From Chryseobacterium paludis (GTDB taxonomy: Bacteria; Bacteroidota; Bacteroidia; Flavobacteriales; Weeksellaceae): DNA of 64,000 nt. The translations under genes and the position numbers were made by a program. The notes below the pieces were generated by a model. That model was given only the letters and a program-made list of their open reading frames with translations. It had not been told where the DNA came from and made no database searches. The first letter of the stretch is position 1. Every line of letters starts with the position of its first letter. Positions 25,731 to 35,768 of this stretch are shown here, one piece after another. The stretch is from NCBI RefSeq assembly GCF_025403485.1, contig NZ_CP099966.1, positions 3,137,001 to 3,201,000 on the forward strand, in the 5' to 3' direction.

Positions 25731-26645
25731 ATGACTTGGGATGAAAAAATTAAGGATTTTGAGATCTTTCTTCGTTTCGAAAGAAATTTTTCAGAAAACA
25801 CTCTCGACGCTTACGTTAGAGACATTAAAAAACTAAAAGAATACGCAGAAGAAGACCTTGGGAACATTGCACCCGATGTTATCGGATACGACAATCTGCA
25901 AGAGTACATCTTTAACCTTTCTAAACAAAAGTTCAGCGAACGATCACAAGCGAGATGGATTTCTTCCATCAAAGCCTTCTTCAAGTTTCTGCTTGAGGAT
26001 GAAGCCCGTGAAGATAATCCTGCTGCATTGCTTGAAGGCCCCAAATTAGGATTGTATCTCCCTGATACACTAAGCTTGGTAGATATCAATAAGATTATTG
26101 GTGCTATTGAAGTTTCATCTGATCTGGGACGAAGAAACCAGTGTATTGTTGAAGTATTGTATGGCTGTGGCCTTCGTGTATCAGAGCTTATAGATCTAAA
26201 GATTTCAAATATTAATTTCAATGAAAATTATATTAAGGTAAATGGAAAGGGAAATAAAACCCGTTTCGTTCCTTTAGCTGACTATACAGCAGATTTACTA
26301 GGGAATTACATAAAGGAGATTCGTGCTAAAAATAAGATCAATAAAAAGTATGAAGACTCTTTATTTCTTAACAGTAGAGGAACTTCCATGTCCCGGGTTA
26401 TTGTATTTCTGATCATTAAGGAACTCACTGATAAAGCTGGAGTTAGCAAAAAAATATCTCCACATACCTTTAGACATTCTTTTGCAACTCATTTGTTACA
26501 AAACGGGGCTGATCTACGTTATATTCAAGAAATGCTGGGACATTCCAGTATTACAACAACAGAAATATACACTCATTTAAAAACTGAAGAACTACGGGAC
26601 GTAATTTTAAATTATCATCCGAGAAACATTAATATTACTCAGTAA
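25731..26645 (+). CDS. xerD: Tyrosine recombinase XerD-like
   Basis: A 304-residue integrase of Xer length. An N-terminal SAM-like core-binding domain (LRFERNFSENTLDAYVRDI) precedes the catalytic domain, which carries Arg in YGCGLRVSEL, HTFRHSFATHLL (His and Arg), GHSSITTTEIYTH and the nucleophile Tyr. Xer proteins resolve chromosome dimers at dif. The gene lies in a housekeeping context with a Met start six bases after the dCMP deaminase gene, which favours XerD over a mobile-element integrase. Confidence 0.92.
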   Translation: MTWDEKIKDFEIFLRFERNFSENTLDAYVRDIKKLKEYAEEDLGNIAPDVIGYDNLQEYIFNLSKQKFSERSQARWISSIKAFFKFLLEDEAREDNPAALLEGPKLGLYLPDTLSLVDINKIIGAIEVSSDLGRRNQCIVEVLYGCGLRVSELIDLKISNINFNENYIKVNGKGNKTRFVPLADYTADLLGNYIKEIRAKNKINKKYEDSLFLNSRGTSMSRVIVFLIIKELTDKAGVSKKISPHTFRHSFATHLLQNGADLRYIQEMLGHSSITTTEIYTHLKTEELRDVILNYHPRNINITQ

Positions 26646-26687
26646 AAACGAAGTTGCATCTGACACTTAAAAAATAATTATAAACAG

Positions 26688-27203
26688 ATGAAGACATTGA
26701 AATATTGCCCAAATTGTGGCAAAGAATCTCTAAACTGGGACGGCGAAAAAAAATGGAGCTGCAATCATTGCGATTTCAGGCTATATAATAATGTTGCCGG
26801 TGCGGTAGCTGTCGTTATCAGACATGGAGATCAAATCTATCTGACAAGGAGAAATCAGGATCCTAAAAAAGGAAAATTAGATTTGGCTGGTGGTTTTGTT
26901 GATCCTAGAGAAAGTGCTGAAGAAGCTTGCAAAAGAGAGCTTTTTGAAGAACTGCAGTTAGATATTGATATTTCAAGCTTAAAGTATATTACAAGTCTTC
27001 CAAACATCTACCAGTATAAAGAAATTGATTATAATACAATCGATTTATTTTATGAGTATCGTGTTTCAGAAAAATTTGAAGTTAATCTTGCATTATCTGA
27101 GATATCAGAAACGCAATGGATACCACTGAAAAATATTAATCTTGATGATATCGCTTTCGACTCTCAAAAAATATTTTTTGAGCAGTATCTAAAGAATTTA
27201 TAG
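26688..27203 (+). CDS. Nudix hydrolase with N-terminal zinc ribbon
   Basis: A 171-residue protein. An N-terminal zinc ribbon has two pairs of cysteines (YCPNCGKE and WSCNHCDFR, residues about 7-28). The Nudix box is GGFVDPRESAEEACKRELFEELQ, with all canonical residues. This arrangement resembles NudC-type NADH pyrophosphatases in miniature, and similar short proteins hydrolyse nucleotide derivatives; the true substrate is unknown. It begins 42 bases after xerD and ends before a hairpin. Confidence 0.88.
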   Translation: MKTLKYCPNCGKESLNWDGEKKWSCNHCDFRLYNNVAGAVAVVIRHGDQIYLTRRNQDPKKGKLDLAGGFVDPRESAEEACKRELFEELQLDIDISSLKYITSLPNIYQYKEIDYNTIDLFYEYRVSEKFEVNLALSEISETQWIPLKNINLDDIAFDSQKIFFEQYLKNL

Positions 27204-27226
27204 ATTACACACCTATTTAAAAATAT

Positions 27227-27254
27227 TAATAGCAGAGCCCAGGCTCTGCTATTA
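27227..27254. terminator. Perfect hairpin between convergent genes
   Basis: TAATAGCAGAGCC pairs exactly with GGCTCTGCTATTA around a CA centre. It lies 24 bases after the Nudix stop and 64 before the end of the opposing gene. Flanking T-tracts are weak (TTATT), so termination is likely but not certain. Confidence 0.6.
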
Positions 27255-27317
27255 TTGTATAGAAACTATTTTATCCACAAACTCAAATCCTTTTTAGGAT
27301 CAAGAGACTATATTGAT

Positions 27318-27776
27318 CTAATAAGATTTTGATTTCAACATTTCCTCAAAGTAATTGGTCAATAACTTTCTTTCGGCATCAGATAAATTTGCTTCTTTAT
27401 GATAAACAATGTATCCTGGCATTGGCATAGTCTTAGCTTGAAGTGTTGGAAGAATACCGGTAAGCATGCTGGCTTTCAGATCCGAGTTGTAAGTCTGCCA
27501 TATTGAAAAATTAAGATGTTCCCGCCCTTCATTGACATGGCTTTTTATAGACCATGATATCGGTGCTATATAAGAATATTTTGGATATACTGTCTCATTT
27601 GAATGACAGTCATAGCAAGCTCCTTTTATCAGAGTTCTGATCTTTTCAGGAGTTTTCTTTGCATCAACAAAATTCACTTTATGATCAATAGGTTTGTTAG
27701 CTCTATCAATAGGAACAAACTGGATCAGTGCAAAAACAACTAAGCTCCAGAATACGATCTTCTTTACCATTTTCAT
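27318..27776 (-). CDS. Haem-binding domain protein, membrane-anchored
   Basis: A 152-residue protein. An N-terminal hydrophobic segment (residues about 4-20) anchors it in the membrane. One CxxCH motif, ACYDCHSNETVYP, binds haem c, and the family-typical WSIKSHVNEGREHLNFSIW follows. This is the short haem-binding domain family of Bacteroidota; the proteins are periplasmic and their redox partners are mostly unknown. It follows the Ig-like lipoprotein gene by six bases. Confidence 0.85.
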   Translation of the reverse strand: MKMVKKIVFWSLVVFALIQFVPIDRANKPIDHKVNFVDAKKTPEKIRTLIKGACYDCHSNETVYPKYSYIAPISWSIKSHVNEGREHLNFSIWQTYNSDLKASMLTGILPTLQAKTMPMPGYIVYHKEANLSDAERKLLTNYFEEMLKSKSY

Positions 27777-27781
27777 TATTT

Positions 27782-29512
27782 CTATCTCAAAGGCTGTAAT
27801 GCTGTATTGCCCGATTTTAGCGTACGATCATCCTTCTTCTCAGGAGGTTTATTATTTTCCGGTTTAGGAATATTCAGCGTTTTAGTATCTAATACCCTTG
27901 TATCTTTCAGATCCCAGTCTTCATTACTGTCCCATAAAGGTCTTACGACAGCTACTTTATAGAAAATATAAGAATCTTCAGCAAAAATATCCTTTTGAAA
28001 GTCGGCTTCATCCCAATATTTATTATCATTATTATCAACCAATATTCTGACAATATACTCGCCAGGTTTCAGTATATCGAATTTGAGCTGGTCTCCTTTC
28101 GTATATTTCTGATACACTACCTTTTCTGATGTATCCAGTAGCTGAAGCCAATAATTTGATGTTGGTGCATTTTGAAGTTTAAATGTCAGACTGCCATAGT
28201 TTTCCACTTTATCCGTTTCAAAATCAAAACGTTTTGATGCAGGATTCTTATCATAGAAAGACAATACGGTCGTTTTAGGAACTATTAACTGATATTTCTT
28301 GCCTTCAATAAAATCCGATTGTATTAAGATCTGATATGGATTGGTTTCGGAAATCTTTGCCGTAAAATTCTGAGTTGTTAAACTATCACTTTTCAGCACC
28401 CATTTATCAGTATTGATCTTATCAATTACATAATTTGAAGTAATTTTAAAATCAGTTTTAGGAGGTAAAAGCGATCCATCATTATTATCAAGGCTCATTG
28501 CATTTTTGGCATTGTACTTATAAAACACAGAAACCGTATCCTTTTTATTATCAGCATCATAACTGAATTTTAAATTCTCAGTTACTGTTTGCCCTATATT
28601 ATTTTTCACTGCATCAAACCAGATCTTTACAGTATCTGATTTAGGACGATGGGTTACTTTTATATCTTGTAATTTTTCATTAATGGAAAGAACTTTCACA
28701 TTATCGGGACGCCCTTCAAACATCATTGTAATTCCTCCCGGTGTTTCTTTCATTTCCCCATATTTCAATGGCTTTTTAGATGGATAAATCTTTAAATTCA
28801 ATCCAGAAATGGACTTTTCAATCTCTACAGGTTCTTTTTGAAAACCCACTTTTTCTTTACCTGGATCATACATAGAATTACCATTCTCATCTTCAAAGGC
28901 AATGATCTTATATTTCCCAGGCGATAAATAATTAAGCTCATAATATCCATCATCATCAACCTTTGTAATGTAGTAAGGTTTTTGCTTGTAATTCATAGTG
29001 TCCTGTACCTTGTACAACCCCACAACTAATTTATTATCTGAGCTCGTTTCTTTTTTTATGGATACTGCGTCACGGACATCACCACTTATATACAGATCAT
29101 CAAGCTTATCGCCTGTGGAAAATGCAAAATTGAAGTATCGTAAAACATTTGCTTCATTATTATCTACAATCGAATTTCCAAAATTAAAATTATAAGTCGT
29201 ATTGGCCTGTAACGTATCTTCCCACTGAATTAAAAGATATTTGTTGGCAATATTTGATGGTAAAATTCTTTTGATCTTTTTGATCGGCGGAGAAATAATT
29301 AAATTCTTATTGATATCCTTTAAAGTCACATATTCATCAAAATCAATACGCAGTTCCTTAATATCTCTTCGCACATTTATTCTGGTGGTATCAATATTTG
29401 AACTTAAAAATTTTGGAGCCAATGTGTCCTTGGGACCTCCAACCGGAGAACCCACTCTCGCACAAGATTGCACAAGAAAACCGATAATAAATAGTAAAAG
29501 AAGTCTTTTCAT
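27782..29512 (-). CDS. Ig-like domain lipoprotein
   Basis: A 576-residue protein starting MKRLLLLFIIGFLVQSC; the lipobox VQSC makes it a lipoprotein with the acylated Cys at 17. The start at 29512 was chosen over an in-frame Met 15 codons earlier because it places the lipobox correctly. The N-terminal domain after Cys resembles bacterial Ig-like/SbsA domains (LAPKFLSSNIDTTRINVRR, LRIDFDEYVTLKDINK). The C-terminal third is rich in beta strands and has a charged, proline-rich tail. Widespread in Bacteroidota, function unknown. Operon with the haem-binding gene. Confidence 0.82.
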   Translation of the reverse strand: MKRLLLLFIIGFLVQSCARVGSPVGGPKDTLAPKFLSSNIDTTRINVRRDIKELRIDFDEYVTLKDINKNLIISPPIKKIKRILPSNIANKYLLIQWEDTLQANTTYNFNFGNSIVDNNEANVLRYFNFAFSTGDKLDDLYISGDVRDAVSIKKETSSDNKLVVGLYKVQDTMNYKQKPYYITKVDDDGYYELNYLSPGKYKIIAFEDENGNSMYDPGKEKVGFQKEPVEIEKSISGLNLKIYPSKKPLKYGEMKETPGGITMMFEGRPDNVKVLSINEKLQDIKVTHRPKSDTVKIWFDAVKNNIGQTVTENLKFSYDADNKKDTVSVFYKYNAKNAMSLDNNDGSLLPPKTDFKITSNYVIDKINTDKWVLKSDSLTTQNFTAKISETNPYQILIQSDFIEGKKYQLIVPKTTVLSFYDKNPASKRFDFETDKVENYGSLTFKLQNAPTSNYWLQLLDTSEKVVYQKYTKGDQLKFDILKPGEYIVRILVDNNDNKYWDEADFQKDIFAEDSYIFYKVAVVRPLWDSNEDWDLKDTRVLDTKTLNIPKPENNKPPEKKDDRTLKSGNTALQPLR

Positions 29513-29537
29513 GAATATGTTTAAGCAAAAGTAAACA

Positions 29538-30800
29538 TTATTCTCCAAAAACTTCATGTCCGTTTTTTAAAGAATCCTGATTATCATTCATTACACTGTG
29601 GAGCTTGTCTTTCTGTACCGGAAAATCCTCGAATAATCCCGATAAAGCCAGTGCAGTATATACTCTGTTTGAATATTTGTTTCCGATTGCTACAATCGTT
29701 ACTTTAGAGTTAAGCAAATGAGCAAAAACAGAATTTGTACCATGCCACCATCCATTATGGTAGGTCAGCTTTTCTCCATTATCAAAAATCTTCATTCTGA
29801 AACCTAGGCCATAATTATTCATTCCAGCTTTTTCATTGCTGTAAGGTGTGAAAACCATCTGCATCAATTCAGGTTTTAAAAAGTCTTTTGAATACATCGC
29901 TTTCGAAAAATTAAAAAGATCTCTAGGTGTGGTATATACATTTTTATCTCCATAAATGAGATCAAGTCTGTCTAGAGGATACAATTTGTTTCGTCCGTAA
30001 TAAAAAGACTGTGCGGCAGTAGGAATATCCTCCTCCTGAAAAATATATGTATTTTTCATTTTTAGTGGTGAAAAAACCATTTCTTTCATCGCCTGGGGGA
30101 AAGGAGTTTTGGTAACCTGTTCTATAATTAGTGCCAGTAAAGCAAAATTGGTATTACAATACATAAACCCGGTATCGGTATCTCTTGCCAACTCAGGTTT
30201 ATATTTAATAATCATATTTAATACATCCTGATTGGTAATAAATGCTTTTGAAAGTTCTGCAGGTGCGGGTTGAATTTTAGTAATAAAATATTCGTACTTC
30301 GGAAGACCGCTTCTCTGTGACAATAAATTTTGAATGGTAACATTAGGATATGGAAACCCTGGAAAATATTGAATCAGATGATCTGTCAGTTTTACCTTCC
30401 CCGCTTCAATCAATTTCATCATTGCCATTGCGGTCATAGTTTTCGAAACTGAAGCTACGTGTAAAGGTGTATTTTTATCAATAGGCATCTGATTTCCTTC
30501 TCTCCCGAAACCTCTGTAATTTTCATATAAGATATCATCTCCTTTTGCAACCAGTATTCCGCCACTTAAGTCACCTGCATCCCATACTTTTTTGTAATAT
30601 TGATCAATATATTGAACTAAAGAGGTCTTATCAGAAAGTTGATCATCCGCTTTTGTAAAAACTTTATTAAGATCTACATTCCCATAGTTAGGAAGGTTAG
30701 TCGTGTTTTCAGTTACAGATTCTTTACTTTCGGATTTATTTTTACAAGAAAATAGAAATGCAAAAACAGTTAAAATAAGGACAAAATTATGCTTCTTCAT
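29538..30800 (-). CDS. Serine beta-lactamase-like hydrolase, lipoprotein
   Basis: A 420-residue protein. It starts MKKHNFVLILTVFAFLFSC, so Cys19 is likely acylated. The penicillin-binding fold is shown by SVSKTMTA (SxxK), YCNTN (YxN) and HNGWWHG (HxG), together the class C beta-lactamase/D-aminopeptidase signature. Family members hydrolyse diverse esters or peptides, and many have no beta-lactamase activity. The Met at 30809 is less likely because it would precede the signal peptide by three codons. Confidence 0.87.
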   Translation of the reverse strand: MKKHNFVLILTVFAFLFSCKNKSESKESVTENTTNLPNYGNVDLNKVFTKADDQLSDKTSLVQYIDQYYKKVWDAGDLSGGILVAKGDDILYENYRGFGREGNQMPIDKNTPLHVASVSKTMTAMAMMKLIEAGKVKLTDHLIQYFPGFPYPNVTIQNLLSQRSGLPKYEYFITKIQPAPAELSKAFITNQDVLNMIIKYKPELARDTDTGFMYCNTNFALLALIIEQVTKTPFPQAMKEMVFSPLKMKNTYIFQEEDIPTAAQSFYYGRNKLYPLDRLDLIYGDKNVYTTPRDLFNFSKAMYSKDFLKPELMQMVFTPYSNEKAGMNNYGLGFRMKIFDNGEKLTYHNGWWHGTNSVFAHLLNSKVTIVAIGNKYSNRVYTALALSGLFEDFPVQKDKLHSVMNDNQDSLKNGHEVFGE

Positions 30801-31029
30801 GAGTATCAAAAATGAGCGGCAATTTAATAAAACAAAAAATTAATAATGAACAGAGAAGATAAATTATGAATTATTTAACACAAAAAACGGGATTCACAAA
30901 AAAAGTAAAATTTTGAAATCTCAGAATTATCAATTGTAGAAACAAACAACAGCTTAGAAAATGTTGAATTAGATTATCGGCTCTAAAACATTAATAGAGC
31001 GAATCATCAGCAATAGATAGTGATTTAAC

Positions 31030-31959
31030 CTAAAAAGAACCTATGATTTTATCAACAATAACCTGAGCCAGCTTTTCTTTGCTCTGATGAGTCCAACCTG
31101 CGATATGAGGCGTTACAATTACTTTTTCGGAGTGTAAAAGATATTGTAGATCTTCATTTTCTCCAATTTCTAGATTTTCAAAAGAAGACTTCTCATATTC
31201 CAAAACATCCAGGCAAGCGCCTTTTACTTTTCCAGCCTTTAAAGCTTCTACTAAACTTTTAGTTTCTATGTTTTTCCCTCTCGCTGTATTTACGAAATAG
31301 AAGTCATTTTTCATATCGGAAATAAATGGGCCGTCGATCAGATAGTAAGATTCATCAGTTAATGGAATATGTAAACTTAGAACCTCAGCCTGTTCTTTTA
31401 GTTCCTTTAAAGAAACCTGTGTTCCATATTCATCAGAAAGGTTAGGTAAAATATCATGGAAAATTACTTTACAGCCAAATCCCGAAAGTCTTTGTGCAGT
31501 GGCTTTTCCCATATTTCCATAGCCAATAAGTCCAACTGTTTTCCCCAACAACTCATCTCCTCTGTTTTCTTCACGCAACCAGATCCCATTCTTCACTTCC
31601 TGAGAAGCAATGAAAAGTCTATTCATCAAGATCAATAACATCCCGACAACATGTTCTGCCACGGAATCTCTATTTCCTTCTGGAGAATTGATAAGTTGAA
31701 TTCCTAATTTTTCGGCAACAGGGATATCGATGTTTTCCATTCCAGCCCCTACTCTGGCAATAAATTTCAGGTTTTTTCCTTTTTCAAGAAAGTTTTTATC
31801 TAAGGGAATTCTACTCCTTATAATAACGCCATCGTACTGATCAATCTTATTACAAACCTCATCATAGGAAGAAGTAAAATCCTCTTCTAAAACAAATTTT
31901 TTCGCTAAAAGCTGTTCAGTGATAAGGGGGTGATTTTTATCTAAAAGGAGGATTCTCAT
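31030..31959 (-). CDS. D-2-hydroxyacid dehydrogenase family protein
   Basis: A 309-residue NAD-dependent dehydrogenase of the D-isomer-specific family, which includes phosphoglycerate dehydrogenase. The dinucleotide motif is GLIGYGNMGKATA (about 141-153), the catalytic Arg is in VNTARGK, the Glu in CLDVLEYE and the His in TPHIAGWT. There is no ACT domain, so it differs from allosteric SerA. The 5' flanking 220 bases up to the previous gene show nothing recognisable. Confidence 0.88.
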   Translation of the reverse strand: MRILLLDKNHPLITEQLLAKKFVLEEDFTSSYDEVCNKIDQYDGVIIRSRIPLDKNFLEKGKNLKFIARVGAGMENIDIPVAEKLGIQLINSPEGNRDSVAEHVVGMLLILMNRLFIASQEVKNGIWLREENRGDELLGKTVGLIGYGNMGKATAQRLSGFGCKVIFHDILPNLSDEYGTQVSLKELKEQAEVLSLHIPLTDESYYLIDGPFISDMKNDFYFVNTARGKNIETKSLVEALKAGKVKGACLDVLEYEKSSFENLEIGENEDLQYLLHSEKVIVTPHIAGWTHQSKEKLAQVIVDKIIGSF

Positions 31960-32150
31960 GATATAAGTATTGAAAGCTTAAAATTAACCTTAATCTATGA
32001 TGACACTATAACTGAGCATTTGATCATTTTTAAAGAATTTCAACAAAAAGATAATAGATAGATGTTTAGATTCCTACGAAATGACAAGAACTCTGTATTA
32101 TTCTATAATTAATTATATACAAGTATTTGGTTATATACAAAGCCCTGATA

Positions 32151-32693
32151 CTATTTATCTTTTTTTCCTTTCTCTGGCTCCTGGAATAATTTCTTCAGCT
32201 CTACAGATTCCAAAGGCTTCATTCTTCCAGAAAGGATCAATGAAAGTTCTTTTCTACGGAAAGCGGCAGCAAACCTCTCTTTTTCTTCTTCCGTTTCAGG
32301 CATCATTTCAGGGATCGGGATCGGACGGTTAAACTCATCTACAGCAACGAAAGTATAAATTCCTTCATTGGTATGAATCTTCTTCTGATTAATAGGATCA
32401 TCCAACCAAACATCAACATACACCTCCATAGAAGTAGAAAATGCTCTAGAAACTTTAGATTCTAAAATCACAATCCCTCCTTCAGGAATTGGATGATTAA
32501 AAGAAACATGATTTACAGAAGCTGTCACTACTCTTCTTTCACAATGTCTTGCTGCAGAAATAGATGCACAACGATCCATTTTTGCTAAAAGTTCACCTCC
32601 AAAAAGATTTCTTAAGGAATTTGTTTCATTGGGAAGAACAATGTTAGTCATAATCGTCAGTGAATCTGACGCTTTTTTTATTTTTTTTGCCAT
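32151..32693 (-). CDS. Hotdog-fold acyl-CoA thioesterase
   Basis: A 180-residue protein of the acyl-CoA thioesterase family (YciA/ACOT-like). Typical features are NLFGGELLAKMD at about 28-39 (Asp is the catalytic acid) and VNHVSFNHPIPEGG. The C-terminal tail is Glu/Lys-rich and probably disordered. The start overlaps the end of the HU-CCDC81 gene by 16 bases, so the two are probably co-transcribed. It would hydrolyse acyl-CoAs in the cytosol. Confidence 0.87.
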   Translation of the reverse strand: MAKKIKKASDSLTIMTNIVLPNETNSLRNLFGGELLAKMDRCASISAARHCERRVVTASVNHVSFNHPIPEGGIVILESKVSRAFSTSMEVYVDVWLDDPINQKKIHTNEGIYTFVAVDEFNRPIPIPEMMPETEEEKERFAAAFRRKELSLILSGRMKPLESVELKKLFQEPEKGKKDK

Positions 32694-33430
32694 GTTGCCT
32701 TAGTGTTGTTTTGAGTGGTTTTGAGGTTGCCTCCTTTTTGAGCTGGTTGTATTAAGGAATCTTTTTTTAAAGAATCCAAAACCTTCATCTGTGTAGAATC
32801 TCTTTTAACTTTTACTGTATCCTTTTCTATCCTTCTTGTTTTAGTCTGTACAGAAACACTATCAAAAGATTTTTTACCAAATAAAAGTTCTTGTTGTGTA
32901 AATGCCAGATAAAGTATACCTAAAACAGGAATTATAAAAAGAAAAATCCAGAGAATAGATTTATTGAACTTGTAATCTTTATCTGTATTTTCAGAAACTG
33001 ATGACTTCTCTGTACTACTTATATCAGAAAGCTTGATCTCTTCCAAACCATAATAATCCGGATGATTAGATTCTAATCTATTCCCTTTGAAGTGTGTCAC
33101 TCCATCTTCGATGAAAATCGACCCCAAATTCTGAATTTCTAAAGTCTGGTCTGCCTGAAGTTTCTTTTTCCAAAAATCAGTCTGAATCTGTAATTCACTT
33201 TGAGCAGATTCCTGTGAAATTTGTTTTTGATTACTTATAAAAGATATCAATTCATCAGATTCCACCTCATAATCTGATGCAAATGCAATCTGACTGGAGG
33301 GAGGAAGTATACTTCCATTTTCTGAATTAATAATCGCTTTAGAGTTTTCCAAAGAAAACACACCAAAAGCCGGAACTGTAACAGTACCAAATTGTTTCAG
33401 ATATTCTAGAATGTAAGCAGAAATATTCAT
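32678..33430 (-). CDS. HU-CCDC81-like protein with a membrane helix
   Basis: A 250-residue protein. The N-terminal segment MNISAYILEYLKQFGTVTVP is the bacterial HU-CCDC81 domain 1, and a second related domain lies at about 75-130. One transmembrane helix follows at about 156-176 (ILWIFLFIIPVLGILYLAF), then a Lys/Ser/Thr-rich extracytoplasmic tail. Relatives often end with a peptidoglycan-binding SPOR domain, which appears to be missing here. The protein probably links a cytosolic HU-like module to the envelope. Confidence 0.8.
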   Translation of the reverse strand: MNISAYILEYLKQFGTVTVPAFGVFSLENSKAIINSENGSILPPSSQIAFASDYEVESDELISFISNQKQISQESAQSELQIQTDFWKKKLQADQTLEIQNLGSIFIEDGVTHFKGNRLESNHPDYYGLEEIKLSDISSTEKSSVSENTDKDYKFNKSILWIFLFIIPVLGILYLAFTQQELLFGKKSFDSVSVQTKTRRIEKDTVKVKRDSTQMKVLDSLKKDSLIQPAQKGGNLKTTQNNTKATWQKK

Positions 33431-33480
33431 TTGGCAGCAAATTTATAACTTTTTCAGGACTTTTTATGACATTTATTTGC

Positions 33481-33507
33481 ATAAAAAAAGACTGCCATAA
33501 CAGTCTT
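33481..33507 (-). terminator. Terminator of the TPP-controlled receptor gene
   Basis: On the minus strand AAGACTG, a six-base loop and CAGTCTT are followed by a T-run. It lies about 75 bases after the receptor stop. Confidence 0.75.
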
Positions 33508-33581
33508 AAAATGTATAATTTCAGGTTTAAATTCGTTTTTTAAACATTTGGAAATAAATACCTCTTATTTTTGTAATATCG

Positions 33582-35693
33582 TTATTGAATTTTCCAACTT
33601 ATTCCAAACATAAAATTAGTTCCTGCCTGTGAAAAATAGTAAGGCTCTCCACCATACACAGCTCCATTGTTTACGTATTTCTTATTAAAAATATTATTCA
33701 CCAGTAGCTTTAAAGCAATATCGTTATTGGCAATTTTGAATTCATACTGTGCATTAAAGTCAGTAAGAAGATAGTCTTTAAGCTGCAAATTTTTATCTTC
33801 TGTATTATCAAGATACTGTTTCCCTACATATTGATTCATCAAAGAAAACTGGAAATTTTTATTAGGATTAAATTTCAATCCTAAGTTGGCAACAATGTCC
33901 GGTGAGAATGAAATCTGTGTATTTCCCAACTCCTTAACCAACGTTTCATTTTCTATTTTAAAATCCTGATTTCTATTTTGGCTCACACTCACATTACCTG
34001 AAACTTCCCATTGTTTTGAAAGTTTTGCTACTGCCCCCACTTCAATTCCTCTTCTATAACTTTCACCAGAATTTGTTCTTATAAATGCACCAACGTTATT
34101 AAGCTCACCATTTAGAACCAACTGATTTACATAATACATATAATACAAGTTAGCAGTCAACGAAACAATTCCTAACTGCTTTTCAAATCCTGCCTCAAAA
34201 TCATGAAGCTTTTCTGCTTTTACATCATTATTAGCGATAAGATCATCCCTATTCGGTTCACGTTGAGCATGGGCATATGATAAGAATATTTTCCCATTTC
34301 CAATTCTATAATTTACACCGGCTTTTGGATTAAAGAACAACCAATTCTTCTTTAGATTAGCACCTTCATTATCACCAGCCAATATAATTTTTGTGTCATA
34401 GTCTATATTTCTAAGCTGTAGATCTCCGAAAAACTCAAAGTCATTTATTTTATACAAAGCCTTAGCAAATCCAGCCACTTCATTTTTTACAGATCGTCCC
34501 CTGTAGTATTCGTGTTCATTAATAGGATAAAAAACTCCGGTTACATTACCATAATGTCTTCCATAATATTGATTTCCAACTACTCCAAAATTAAGATCAA
34601 GGTTTTCATACTTTCCGTAAAGCGTTGAAACAATTCCGTAAAAGTCATTATTCAGCCATTTTTTCCTGATAAAGTCAGAATCTTTTATTAGCTCTCCTTC
34701 ATCAAGGATATCCGGCAAGTTATATGTTGAAAAAGGATCCCCCTGTTTGTAGTTTTCATAATACCCTTTTCCTTTCGTATAATGTAAAGTAGTTTCTAAA
34801 TTCCAGTGATCATTAAACCTTTGTTCCCAAAGTAATTGATAATGATTCTGTCTGTAATTATCTGTTTCATTATTATAAAAACCGGTGATATTCCCATCTG
34901 TTCCGTAGATTGCTCCTGAATAATTGAATTTAGGATCTGTTTCCCAGGTCTTTCTGTCTATTCCGTTCCAGGCCTGATAGGTTTTTTCTTTCCCACCAAA
35001 AGCCATTAAACGAATTCTTGTTTTACCTTCCTCAAATAAAGCAGTGAAATTATAGGAATCCAATCTAGATGAAGCTCTATCAATATATCCATCAGAACTA
35101 ATGTGCGTGTATCTTCCCATTAGAGAAAGACGGTTGTTCCAGAATTTTCCAGAACCAACTTCCGCTGAATATTTATAAGTACTGAATGATCCATAGCTAT
35201 CATCAGTTTTTACATAGAACTTATCATCCGGATCTTTAGAGATCACATTAATACTTGCTCCAAAGGCTGAAACTCCATTGTTTGATGTCCCTACTCCTCT
35301 TTGAATAATGATCTGTGAAGCAGAACTCGTTAAATCAGGAACATTCACAAAAAAGGTCCCCTGACTTTCGGAGTCATTGAAAGGAACTCCATTCATCATC
35401 ACATTGATTCCTCTACCAGCAACCCCACGAATTCTAAATCCGGTATATCCAACTCCATTTCCAGCATCTGAAGTAGATATAACAGAAGTCTGATTTTTTA
35501 AAAGTATAGGTAGATCCTGACCTAGATTTCGACTATCAAGATCTTTCTGAACATTAATAATTTCTTTAGCAACAGGAAGTCTTTTGGTGAAGTTGACAGC
35601 CTCAATTTCCTTAATTTTTATGGTGTCTGTTTTTTGGGCTTGTACAAAACCCAACGAGCTTGCAGTAAGCCCTAAAAAAAGTAATCCTTTCAT
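33582..35693 (-). CDS. TonB-dependent receptor, probable thiamine receptor
   Basis: A 703-residue outer-membrane receptor from the Met at 35693, chosen because it gives a standard signal peptide (MKGLLFLGLTASSLGFVQAQ); the frame extends 21 codons further upstream into the leader. The plug domain includes GFRIRGVAGRGINVMMNGVPFN at about 84-105, and the C-terminus ends in an aromatic-rich strand before Q. Such receptors import scarce nutrients with energy from TonB. A TPP riboswitch in its leader strongly suggests that the cargo is thiamine or a thiamine precursor; the same arrangement is known in other Bacteroidota. Confidence 0.88.
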   Translation of the reverse strand: MKGLLFLGLTASSLGFVQAQKTDTIKIKEIEAVNFTKRLPVAKEIINVQKDLDSRNLGQDLPILLKNQTSVISTSDAGNGVGYTGFRIRGVAGRGINVMMNGVPFNDSESQGTFFVNVPDLTSSASQIIIQRGVGTSNNGVSAFGASINVISKDPDDKFYVKTDDSYGSFSTYKYSAEVGSGKFWNNRLSLMGRYTHISSDGYIDRASSRLDSYNFTALFEEGKTRIRLMAFGGKEKTYQAWNGIDRKTWETDPKFNYSGAIYGTDGNITGFYNNETDNYRQNHYQLLWEQRFNDHWNLETTLHYTKGKGYYENYKQGDPFSTYNLPDILDEGELIKDSDFIRKKWLNNDFYGIVSTLYGKYENLDLNFGVVGNQYYGRHYGNVTGVFYPINEHEYYRGRSVKNEVAGFAKALYKINDFEFFGDLQLRNIDYDTKIILAGDNEGANLKKNWLFFNPKAGVNYRIGNGKIFLSYAHAQREPNRDDLIANNDVKAEKLHDFEAGFEKQLGIVSLTANLYYMYYVNQLVLNGELNNVGAFIRTNSGESYRRGIEVGAVAKLSKQWEVSGNVSVSQNRNQDFKIENETLVKELGNTQISFSPDIVANLGLKFNPNKNFQFSLMNQYVGKQYLDNTEDKNLQLKDYLLTDFNAQYEFKIANNDIALKLLVNNIFNKKYVNNGAVYGGEPYYFSQAGTNFMFGISWKIQ

Positions 35694-35768
35694 TCTATAA
35701 ATTTTAAAATTTAATGAATAAAAGGGGATCAATAAGATATTATACATTTCCGACATTTAGTCGAAGCG

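Noticed and set aside
25731..26645. Integrase of a mobile element
   Set aside because: Length, housekeeping neighbours and absence of attachment-site repeats point to Xer, not to an integrative element.
29538..30800. Beta-lactamase resistance gene
   Set aside because: The fold is shared by many esterases and peptidases, and nothing here supports antibiotic hydrolysis.
32081..32332. Plus-strand ORF of 83 codons
   Set aside because: It is antisense to the thioesterase gene and has no similarity to any family I know.
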